Source of the DNA: Ustilaginoidea virens
Taxonomy: Eukaryota; Ascomycota; Sordariomycetes; Hypocreales; Clavicipitaceae
Reading direction: 5' to 3'
DNA: 64,000 nucleotides
NCBI RefSeq assembly: GCF_000687475.1
Contig: NC_057322.1
Coordinates: 868,001 to 932,000 of the forward strand
The number at the start of each line of letters is the position of its first letter. Within the stretch, counting starts at the first letter, position 1. The notes beneath the pieces were generated by a model that worked only from the letters and a program-made list of their open reading frames with translations, was not told the DNA's origin and did not search any database. This document shows positions 34,255-44,427 of the stretch, piece by piece. A program made the position numbers and the translations under genes.

Positions 34255-35131
34255 TCACCACGACACAAATGTGCCATTCTTCTCTTGCTCTGCCAAACGC
34301 CCCCCTATCGCCAGTCCGTTTTCCCAAGCCTGCTCGAAAATCGATGCAGGAACGGGCAATCCGCCACCAGCTCTGCAGTCCGATGTCCGCACAGATGAAT
34401 CCCCGCCGCACTTGGACCCATCATCACGCATACGCGCCACGGCTGCCAGCGCTAGGATAGACTGCTGTTTCTGGTGAGTGGCATCCATAAATGCGCAAAA
34501 TCAGTCGTGCGTGCTTTCCCGGACGAGCGGCTTCAAACTCTCTACTCCTCTTTTCTACAAGGGCTTCCCATGTACCAACTAGTTCCACGGGGGTTTCGCC
34601 CGTAGCGTCAAGGCACAGTCCGCACGTCCAGGTTCAGCGCAGGGCGGATATACCCCAAGCTCATGTTACGTGCTGCGGATTGCACAGAGCCCTCCACTGC
34701 CAGGAGACTACCTGATGAATAGAAGTTTTTGGATAATGGAAAACTGATTCCAGCAAACGTGGCTCCCCGGAAACGGCAATGTGTTGTATGGCCCTCGATC
34801 CTCGACACTACCCGTCTCGAGATCGTAGTGACCCTTTGGCATCACAATCAGCGGATCTCGCCACTCCACCTCCCCGGATGCTCGTTTCCAACCTCATCTT
34901 TAGGGCAGTGTGCGACCCGACAGCCGCCACCCTCGACGCCGCCCGAAGCTGCGTGGCCTGTTCGGTGACAAAGAAAAGCAACGACTTGTGACATGTCGAA
35001 TACCTTGTTGCAGAATTTTTAAACAGCGAGAGTGGCCAACGGCGGTGCACATAGATCCAGTCTTCCTTGATGGTAATGACCGAGCAGCTACTTTGCCCCT
35101 CAAGGCTCGGTTCCGGTTTGAACCTAGACAA
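34255..35131 (-). pseudogene. Possible decayed or unresolved protein-coding gene
   Basis: The minus strand holds a chain of protein-like segments in changing frames. One begins near 35131 (KPEPSLEGQSSCSVITIK, EDWIYVHRRWPLSLF). A second, about 34870-34705, reads EWRDPLIVMPKGHYDLETG to FSIIQKLLFI. A third, about 34630-34440, reads LDATGETPVELVGTWEALVE, where GETPVEL resembles an ankyrin repeat. A fourth, 34488-34255, reads SIFEQAWENGLAIGG to a stop. One junction (CATCAG|GTAGTC) could be a splice donor, but the step from the second to the third segment looks like a frameshift rather than an intron. It may be a pseudogene, a gene with introns I could not place, or chance open frames. No function is proposed. 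Confidence 0.25.
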
Positions 35132-35571
35132 TATAATATAGCCTGTACAGGAAGCAGCATGTCAAGCGTTTCAGGTGAAAATCCAATACTCATTATACAC
35201 ATTGATAAAGCAGGCCAAAGAACCGAGGCGAGTAGCTTGACGAAATACATGCGACATCACCCGTCGAGGGGAATAGAAATGATGAAATACCAGGGAAAAA
35301 CTCATTCGTGTACATGTTTCTTTTATCCCCGTATCAACGGCAAAGCACTGCCCGGTCAGTAACCCGTCAGGATTTCCTTCTCCTTCTCCCCTTTGCGTCT
35401 TTGTCGTTCTCAGATGAAGGCGTCGGTCCGGGGCTCGTCCTAGTGTCTGGTAATATACATCAAAGGCGCGTTTGTCTAGCCCTTCCAAATTGACACGTGA
35501 GGTCTGTGTGTTTTGGCAAACTGCCCTTGGAAAGATGGGCGGCGCTGGCAAACAATACTCTTCACGCGGTT

Positions 35572-36102
35572 TCACAGTGAATGTTTGGCTTGGGCATCTC
35601 CTAGAGCGGCGGCGGCCTTATCGGCTGTGCCATGCTCGGCGCCAGCGGTCAAGAGCTCGCTTCCGGCCTGTCGCATATTGTACTCTTGTTCCATGGCGGT
35701 GAGTTGCTGGTCCTCTGCAAACGAGAGAGCAAAAGGAACGCCGATGAAGAGGGCCGACGTGGTGATGACCCAAGCGCCTTTGCCGCTGAAGGATAGAACG
35801 CTCCAGGCCTTGCTCGAGATTGAGCTTACTCGGCTAGAGATCCAGCCTCGTGTCGTCGGGGGGATAATATCTCGCAGCGCGTACAGGCGTTCCGCCAGAG
35901 TCTCGTTCACGGGATCATAATCGGACTCGTTGGAGATCTCGGAATCTGTGGGGCGGTTTGTGAGTAGGGGGGGCTTTCAACGAACCGAGCCATGACGGAA
36001 TCGAGACAACGAACCAGTGTCAGTGAAGTCATCATCATCATATTCAGGCCCGGTCTGCGTGGCCTGGAAATGCTCGTCCTCAACCTCGGTCAAAGTAACC
36101 AT
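35572..36102 (-). CDS. tom22: Mitochondrial import receptor subunit Tom22
   Basis: Two exons on the minus strand, 36102-36015 and 35945-35572, encode 153 aa. The 69-nt intron joins DFTDT|DSEISNESDYDP. The N-terminal 60 residues are strongly acidic (VEDEHFQATQTGPEYDDDDF), as expected for the cytosolic presequence-receptor face. The conserved segment ETLAERLYALRDIIPP and the single tail-anchor-like span near residues 90-115 (WSVLSFSGKGAWVITTSAL, IGVPFALSF) follow, then a short intermembrane tail. Family knowledge: Tom22 organises the TOM complex of the outer membrane and passes preproteins from Tom20 to Tom40. The length is close to known fungal Tom22 proteins. It lies next to vps2 in the same orientation, but the two are separate transcription units. 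Confidence 0.93.
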
Positions 36103-39100
36103 TTTGGGAGGCTTGGAAGGGTGACTTCAAGGAGCGAGAGGGCCCTTGTCCGGTCGAGTTATCCGAAGAGGCTCCCTGTAGAGCAGCAAGCGAGGCCCGG
36201 TGGCTGATGGTTGACTGGGCTGAATCAACGAGGCGTGAAATAAAACGTTGGAGGCAGATGAGCGGAAACCGCAACAGGATGCTTGCTGCAGAGATTTGCG
36301 GCTGTGGAGTTGTTGGAGTTGTCGGGGATACGACGCAAGCTGCGAGCTGGACTCGATGATGCTCTCAAAAAAATTTGGGATCCAGAAAGGAGCTCCGGCG
36401 CTCTGGCGCTCTGGCGCTCTGGCGCTCTGCCCGGGCCGATTAGTCCGCGCTGCCCCTGCCAGTGCTAACGTTTATCCGGAGTCGACCAGGCAGAAGTCAC
36501 GTGGAACGCCCGTCTGTGAGCGACTCTGGGCCATTGGCTCGCTCCTTGTGGCCAGTACAATGAAGGGTATGGATGGCCATTAGACTTTGGTTGGAAATGC
36601 GATTCATGAAAGACACAGACATCGGATGCCAATGTACTCATGGACCGTAAAACCCTGTTCCCAATTCCCAATTCTGCACGGGCATTGTCGACCCGTAACG
36701 GCGCGAGATATGGCAATTTCTCCAGATGGGGGAATTCTAGGCTGTAGCCTCGTCACGGCTGACCGGACAGACCATTATTACCTAATAATTAGCCCTACTA
36801 GGCCAGGTAAGGTGTCCACGTGGTCTCGCAACTCGGCGGCAAGGGGCTGAAGCCTTTCTTCATCCCGTGTCCTCTTGTGCGCTTTTGTGTGTTGTCTGGT
36901 CACCCATCGCACGTGCATTACCATTACGAATGTGCAGCCGCCAGCCCAGCGCCTGTTGAATTGCCAATCCGTCAACGGTCGGTCACCTGCCAGATGATTT
37001 CGGCAGCGGGAGTGACACTGGCTGGCCGCCGTGCGTAGTTCCCACCCCCCTCCTCTTCCCCGTCCAAGTCGGTTTCTAGGCCTCATGGAAACTTGACAGA
37101 CGGCGGTTTCCCAATTACTACATGATACATGTACACATCTAACGGGGCGTGGAAAACTTAATCTGTGGTTAGCGCCGAGCCTGGGACAAGTTGGACACGT
37201 ACCTGCAAAAGGTGGATGTTGCGATGGGCAACCATTGACAATTTCAGGGACGCCCCCAGAAAAGGAGGACGGGAGGAAGGGAAAGAGTTTGAGAAAGCTC
37301 CAGGGTGTCCACGACTCTCCGCCATGCTGAAGGCCAAGACGCAAAGTCGGGAGACTGGCCAGGTGCTCACGAGTTGCACAACTCGTAACGGGTACCCAGG
37401 CACTCCATTTACTTGGTCAGCGGACGAGAGCGCATTGCCCTTGGATGGCTTGGAGGAGGCCATCCCAATGGCTGAGGAGAACGTGGCGAAGACGAGGGCC
37501 TGTAGTTGACTGTTGACTGCAACCAGCGAATCAATATCCAGTTGACCGCTCAGCATGGCCATGACGATCCCGTCAGTCAGTCACCTAACCTGGGGAGCTA
37601 CTGCAGGAGCTAGATAGTCTGAGACGGGAGCGATCGATCCAGAGCCCAGAGTCCCAGACAGTAGTGGAAAGCACAAGTGAAACTTGCCATGATTCCCCCC
37701 CCCCCCTTTTTTTTTTTTCTTCTTCTTCTTCTTAGCAAGGTATCATGACCACGATGTAATTTTACAGCCTCCTCCCCACACGTGCTTCACAAGTTGGCTG
37801 CAAGACACTGGGGACGTGACAAGACATTCATTACTGGATTTCCCTATGCTGGGGGGAAAAAAAAAAAAGCGAAACGCGGTGGGGGGACACGCACAGCCAC
37901 AGGTTCAGGCAGAAGGCAGAGAAGATGACGGGGCACAACGACGCAGAGAAGCCCGTCATGGCGGCCCAGGAAAACTCGACCTGGAGCCTCTGGGGCCTGC
38001 TCCCCGAATCGACGTCCGTCCCTGCACGTAGGACGCGCCTCTGGTGGCACTGATTCTCGAGCATCGTGACCCTTTTTACCAGCACAGGGATGCGGTTCAT
38101 GGGCCGTTTCCGCCGCCCAGCAAGGCGCACGCGCTGCCAAAACGCACGCCCTTGCCCCCCCCCCCCTTCCTTTGGCAGCGACAACCATGCGTACCTGGTT
38201 GGCGGAGTCGCGGCGAGATGCCTCCTGTGACATGGTGGGGGGAGATGCTTCCCCACGATAAATCCCAAGGATAAATCCCAACGTGGTCCCTCGTGATGCC
38301 AGTGCCGGCACTAAGATGGATAAAGCCGCTGGGCCAAGGGGCAGCGGGCCGACCACTCGCGTCGCCCACGTCTTCCTTGGGAGCTGCAGCAGATGGCAAC
38401 TACTTCCATGCGATGCCGCTGCCGCTGCCAAGGCAAGGGGGAGCGCATCGAGCGCATCAGTCAATTGGATGCTGAGACGAGCTCTTTTGCGCTGGTTCGA
38501 GTCCAATCAACCCCCCCCCCTCCCCTTCCCTTCCTCGGTTTCAGGCTGAATGACGTGGCAGTACATTGTAGGTTTGGCAGCGAATTCTGTTGGGATCGAG
38601 CGACACTTGGGGGGCGACGTTCTGAGCGAACTTGCTTGACGTTGGTGACGACTGATGATGTCGATTATGCCACTGATCAAATGTCTTGTGGTTGGCCCGG
38701 GCAGGCGGATCTGATTGGCCGGTCTAGGCGCGTCGCCCGCAAAAACGGCATCCAGGCCGGGGGCCCTTTCAGGTCGGAGTCTATGCCCCAGCGGATGAAG
38801 GGCAAAATGGACGGCAAAAGGGTTTCGGATACTTTCAAGCTGTCCAACGTTGGCGACTTGCCGTCGCCTGAGCAGGGTTCCGGCCTGGCAGCGGCTGCGT
38901 TTAAAAAAAAGAAAAAAAGAAAGAAACGGGCTTGGTCATCCAGACCCTCCAGGAGTCGCCACCAAACTGCCAACTATTGAGTATAAGTGGTATTACTGTA
39001 TCTGGCGGTACATATGTATTACTGAATGTGGATGTTTCCTCGTAATAAGCGGCATCTGACGAATGTATAGAAAGACTGCATCTCGCACCTTGCAGGCAAC

Positions 39101-39195
39101 GTCTTCATCTACTGTATCACGACGCTCTACGTGTTTTCTAGCGTCAACACATAGCTTCAATTCCAGCAGGTCTTGCCGCTCCCCCACCCGTCGGC
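36103..39195. other. Intergenic region between tom22 and the secreted-protein gene
   Basis: About 3.1 kb with no convincing gene. A GGCGCTCT-type repeat lies at 36396-36425. C and T runs occur near 37697-37728 and a second C run near 38155-38165. Open frames (for example 37158-37562 on the minus strand) show no family features and overlap frames on the other strand. Confidence 0.45.
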
Positions 39196-39692
39196 ATGAA
39201 GCTCCCCGCCGCCTTGCTGTACGCCCTCTCTTTCGCTACTACCCCTGTCGATGCTCAGGTTGGTCATGTACGTTGTGCCCTGCTGCGCTTGCCTCCAGCC
39301 GCGTATTCCCCAGCTTATGTATCGGTTCCTTGCAGACTGGCGACTCTGTCGGCTGCGTGGTTGCTGTCAACGGGAAAAAAGAACTCTTCAAAATCACCGT
39401 AGCGTTCGCCAAGGCCATGGCTGTGCGGGGTGGAGATGTGGGAAACATTCCGGGCAGGGAACCAAGCCTCTACAAGGGTCCTATAACGACATGGTACGAT
39501 CCAAGCTGCAACACGCAAAATGCCAGAGTTCTGTCGTACCCCATCTACCGTGATGGTCGTATCCCCGGACTCCCTACCCCCATTGGTGACATGACCAAAT
39601 ACAGAACAATCTACGTCATCAAGGGCAGCGGGAGATTGGCGTGGTGTGGTGTGGAATACAACGGCGTCGAGTGTCTCCTGACCTACCCGTAG
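39196..39692 (+). CDS. Small secreted protein, tentatively RNase-T1-like fold without obvious catalytic residues
   Basis: Two exons, 39196-39267 and 39336-39692, encode 142 aa. The 68-nt intron (donor GTACGT, acceptor TGCAG) joins VDAQVGH to TGDSVGC. An N-terminal signal peptide is clear (MKLPAALLYALSFATTPVDA), with cleavage likely after VDA. The mature part has four cysteines, enough for two disulfides. Its C-terminal half (YPIYRDG, YRTIYVI, AWCGVEYNGVEC) has the strand and Cys pattern of microbial guanyl-specific ribonucleases, but the positions expected for the catalytic Glu and second His are not visible. Fungal pathogens have families of such inactive RNase-like effectors. The fold call is inference, and an unrelated secreted protein is possible. 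It stands alone in a gene-poor stretch. Confidence 0.7.
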
Positions 39693-42484
39693 GGACCACT
39701 CGGCAGCTTGGGCCATGAAACCCTTAGGGCAGGTGCTAGACTTGTAGTACAAATTATAGAATTAACAGGCCTGGCGTCATCTGCCACCAGACCTTGCCCG
39801 CAGAATCACGCTGAGACGACGTTTAGCACCCCTCGGCACGGGTTCCTATGTCGCTTACCACCTCGTCATTATGCTGCATTGGCACTGCGCAGTCCACACA
39901 GGGCCGGAGAATAGCAGAGTCCCCACGCCATGTGCAAGCCATACCGTGGGCCATGGATAAACTATCAAGTAAAATGGGGGTAATGAAAACTTTGAATTGG
40001 CTAACCTGGGGGTAATGGAAACCAGGATTACTTTCATTAGCTCCGTCCAACTGCGGCGGCTTGCAAACGTGCAAACGTTACGTGAGGTCTGGTGGTAACC
40101 GGACTACCGGTAGGCACATGCATAAATCTGCTGCGGCCTTTGGGTCTGCGGGGGTGCAGCCGTCGGGTTGTAGCGGCCTGGCCCTGCCTGGCCCTGGCAG
40201 CGCCGACTCAGCTGGGTGCACACGTGCAGTCTGGCAGGCTATCAGCTGGAGTCACCAGGCCACATGGAGACGTTGACTGTTGAGTACCTCAGATACCTAC
40301 TGAGAGCCCACCAGGGAGATGCACAGGCCCCTATCGTCCTTGTAGCTCTCCGGTACCCGTCACATGTAGTGGGTCTCCCCGGAGACGGGCCCCGACCTCG
40401 AGGCTTTGACGCGCTTGACAGTTTTTTTGCATGATCAACCAGACCCTTACCGTAACGGGGGAGAGACGTATTTCAGACGACAAATAATTCTTGCGAGAGA
40501 GCATGGCGGCCGGGCTTACGGGTCACGAGTCGCAGCACCGACTGCCAGACCAGGACTCATTTCAGCCTCCGCTTCTGCTTCCGCTTCCGCGCCATCCGTC
40601 CCCGACGGCCGGCAAACCCCGGACAGGAGAAAGGAGTCTTTTTCCGTACTGCGGATACTTGTTGGCCCGCAAACCGGTTTTCTTTGCGTCAGCCTGCTCA
40701 GCGAGCAAGGGAAAAAAAGCCCGCTTGAATCCTGATCTTTCCCGCGGTCCATGACGACAGACGGCACTTTTAACGCAGGCCGGCCGCGGCATGACAATGA
40801 CACCCACAAACGAAAAGAGCAAAGCTGAGATGACACACGAAGCAAAGGACCAAGGCACGCCGCTCTTGCCGCTTTGGGAGTTTCACGGTAGACGACCAAA
40901 CTTTATGCTCCCAACTTGCAATTTTTTTTTTTTCCTTCATGCCCGACCCGGCCGGCCAGAGGCTACTTGCGCTAGCTGGACCGCTAAACGGAGTGCTTGG
41001 GCGTTCTGATCACGCAAGCAACAACCAGACGCGGACGGAGCTTAGGTGTGCTCCGTAATGTCAATGCTGCATTGTAGCTTGCACACGGCGGTCCTGGCGT
41101 GCCACGGCACCAGATCGGGCAATGCTGTGCCGGGCTCGCAAATAATACAAGTCACCAGACTGTACTAGGCCTTTGCTCTAGTGCAAGGCGATTGACACAT
41201 TGCACAGCGCTAGTCGACGGAACCCTTTTCCCGATTGCAGCCGGCTGAAGATATGTTTGGTTTTTTTTTTTCCCCTCTAGGGCATGCATCCATTGCCATT
41301 GCCACGGTGGCACACGAGGGGCGTCTGGGCTTTTCGACGAAACCCCCGAGTGTGGCTATTGCCGAATGATGAGGGTGGGCACGGGGGGTTTGGCATAAAG
41401 GATACGCTCACCATGACGCCCGGGGACGACAAAACTTTGATCACGTTCGATTCGATTGATACTCTTACATCATCATATGCATGTATTTCATGTACACTAA
41501 CGCAACACGGGGTGATCTAAAAAAAGAAAAAAAAAAAAAGAAAGAAGAGGAAGAAGAAAAACAAGAAAAACAAGAAAAAGAAGAGCCCCAAAAGAGTCGA
41601 CATGTTCGACAGGTCTTGGGCATGCTGGAGCGTATTGACATGTACCAACCGGGGGGTGGGCTTTTGCTAGGCCGGCCGGGCGGCAACCGCCAACTCCGGG
41701 GAATAGGTGCTGGAAAATTTGCAGCCCGGTCGCGAGGCAACGAACGGGCCCCCTCGAGGGGATTACGGGGCTGCGAGCCAGGGGAAGTGCAACCAGGAAA
41801 TCTCTGCCCGTCTGCTGATGCATCGCAGGTTCGCGTCACCCTGCTCTATGGTCAACCACCGCCCCAGCCCAAGCGTAGCCCGTCTGGTCTCCACCAGACG
41901 GCTGCGCCAGCGGCCTTGCCAGAAAAAGGAAAAAGACCAGACCAGCATCAATGGCACCCCAGAGGGGCACGCACGCACGCACATACAAGTGACATGATGC
42001 AGCGTACGAAAGAAGACAGATGCTGCAAACTACCTACTCCGTCCGTACCTCAGCACCAGACGCCCCCCTATTACCCCCCCCCCCACCCCCTCTGGACCCC
42101 TCTGCGGGGCTGCAGCAAGTCATGTACATATTGGCTGGACCAATGAGCGCTAGGTCGGGACGCACGCGGGACGTTTGCGTTGTTTGGTTCCTGACTCCTT
42201 CCTGCACACCCGTGCCTGTTTCCAGAAAGTTGGTTGTGGCGGGCCACAGCTGCGTTTCTTCCCACACCAATTGGTTGGCCTCGAAGAACTTTCCTTTCTT
42301 CCACCTCGTCAAGGAATGCAGAATGCATGTCGGGTTGAGCAAAGGATCGCCATCAACACATGGTTGGCGGATGTCAAAGGGCAGCCCGAGCAGAATTTTC
42401 GAGACGTTGGCACGGGGTGTGCCCCCAGGTTTGCCTGGCATGAATGAGATGAGCAAGGTCACGCGACTCGATTCCTGTCAATAC

Positions 42485-42513
42485 CTGAGCGGTTAATGTA
42501 CTTGACCGCTCAG
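42485..42513. repeat. Perfect 9-bp hairpin
   Basis: CTGAGCGGT at 42485-42493 and ACCGCTCAG at 42505-42513 are perfect reverse complements around an 11-nt loop. The hairpin sits at the edge of an AT-rich island. Confidence 0.8.
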
Positions 42514-43290
42514 CTTTAATAAGACACTTGAATTTGCAAGCGATACAAGTCCACTACTTGCTGAACACACTCTAGGTTTATCAGCTCAAAAGAACATTGA
42601 CTTTTAAAACCCCTGATTGAGTAGTAAAGTGCACTCTAATAGACATGACCTCTTTTTTTATACGCTATATTTAGATGCGAACAGCATCTCGCATTTGACT
42701 CTTTTGAAAAAAGCGGTTTTTCTCCAATTCTTTTACTTTGATGTAAAGCATTTTTACTGCAGAAAAATTAATTGCTCGAGAACATGTGTGAAAAAATCTG
42801 TACCGATTTAGAATGGTGTGCTACGTACCGAGTATGGTAGAAAGACTCTTTAAACTCAAGGCACGAGCGCCCCTCGGTTAGTATGCACACCACGGCAGCA
42901 AGTCTAGCCAAACCTCGCCCTGAATGCGCTCGGCCCACACCCCCTTACCCCCCCCTTACCACCCCTTACCCCCCCTCCGCGAGAAGCCATCGGGAGGTAC
43001 GAGGGGCGTACCTGCCCCCCCGGGGTTGCTGTGCTCGATTCGGTACCTCCCCAGAGTCCGACGATGCGAAACGACGAAGGCTTCCAGCGTCAGCGTGGGC
43101 GTGTCTTGCACGCACTTGAGAGCTGCAAAGTGATCAATACTTAAGGGTAGCGTCGCCAATTCGTTTCGCTCCTGTTCTGATGTCCGCCAGCTCTCGTCTC
43201 CCCGCCAATTGAGCATTCAATTCTTCTTGCTCCGTGCCGAAGCATTGCCCTATTCCACTTTCACCACTTCAAAACTCCACACGTCACCAG

Positions 43291-43320
43291 CACTTGCACT
43301 TGCACTTGCACTTGCACTTG
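43291..43320. repeat. CACTTG hexamer tandem repeat
   Basis: Five tandem CACTTG units followed by a CCCTTG variant, about 1.1 kb upstream of the glutamate dehydrogenase start. Directly visible. Confidence 0.95.
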
Positions 43321-44427
43321 CCCTTGCCCAGACATGATCTTTGCGCCATTGCAGGTACTGGCTTAAGATACGGGCCTGTTCGCCTCTGCACTTTTACAGC
43401 CGGATAGTAAGTCCACCTCCGCAAACCACCCTTGGAGTCACTGCCTCAACAGGGTGTTTCCATTCATGTCGGCTCCATCCACCGGCTCAATGTGATGTGG
43501 TCTGGGCTTCACACTCTGGACCACTTCGTAACAAGCTGAGCCGCACTGGGGCTCAGCTGACCCCGTTGCCTCGCTGACGGTGGGGTCCTGGATGCCGCTG
43601 CGAGCCAGTGTGCTAACTCCCCGACTTTAGTTGCACAGGACTGGGACTGGTGCTGCTTTTGGAAACCCACCGTCTCGTCTCGTTTTCGAAAAGAACAGCA
43701 ATTCATTTAACTGGGCGGCCTCGTCTCCCTTTCCCAATCGAATACTTCTAGTCGTCGTAGCAAATCGTGTCTTGACTCCTACATTCTCTCAAGACCCGAC
43801 CTCCTTCAGGGCATACAACGCTGCTGCCCCGCCAAACTCACCCAGTTGACTCCATTGACCCCGCCACGCCGTGCGCAACCGTCGCAACGCAGATCTGCGC
43901 CAACTCGCTCTCTTCCACCAGGCTGCCAAATTGCCGGGTTGGAGTAAAAGCGACACTATTCAACTCTCTTAAAGCTGTTCTGATCATCGAATAGTCGTGT
44001 CAGGAAAAGAGCTCTGGAGTCGCGAATTCCTGCAGGAAATTGTGAGTTTTGACTGCGATTGCCTTCATCTTTTGAATGACAAGAACGTCCCCCCCCACCA
44101 CCACTTGTTCTCCCTGCCGAGACCTTGATCATGATGGGAGAGTCGCATTCTTGCCACGGGGCTGGTCCAATTGGGCGTGTCCTTCACCCTGTTTGGTATC
44201 TTGGCAACTGCCATGAGAATCAATCAAACATTGGCCAAAACCGGCGTGGGCATTATGCCCGGCAGCTTCTGGCCTTGCAAGAGGCTGACCACCCCATTTT
44301 CAAGCATCGTGCTCCTGGCAGAGAAGACACTTTGCCACGTATTTTACCAACCACTAACTCATTCAACAGCAGGTGTTCGTCTTCGACTACCTACAGCACA
44401 CACAACTTTGCACAACACCTCGACAAC

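Larger units (their letters stand above)
39693..44427. other. Long intergenic region upstream of the NAD-glutamate dehydrogenase gene
   Basis: About 4.7 kb without a supportable gene. It includes an A/G-rich tract at 41521-41585, a C run near 42077-42090, a TACTCCGT motif at 42035-42042, a 9-bp perfect hairpin at 42485-42513 and an AT-rich island at about 42500-42850. A GTAAGT donor at about 43410 and an AACAG at 44366-44370 suggest that the downstream leader may be spliced. Confidence 0.5.

Noticed and set aside
38491..38501. GGTTCGAGTCC, a match to the tRNA B-box
   Set aside because: The flanking bases cannot form a T-arm stem (GCTGG against CCAAT pairs poorly), and no A-box or acceptor stem is found upstream.
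41481..42146. 221-codon frame rich in Lys and Glu
   Set aside because: Its charged part is the translation of an A/G-rich low-complexity tract; no family, splice or start support.
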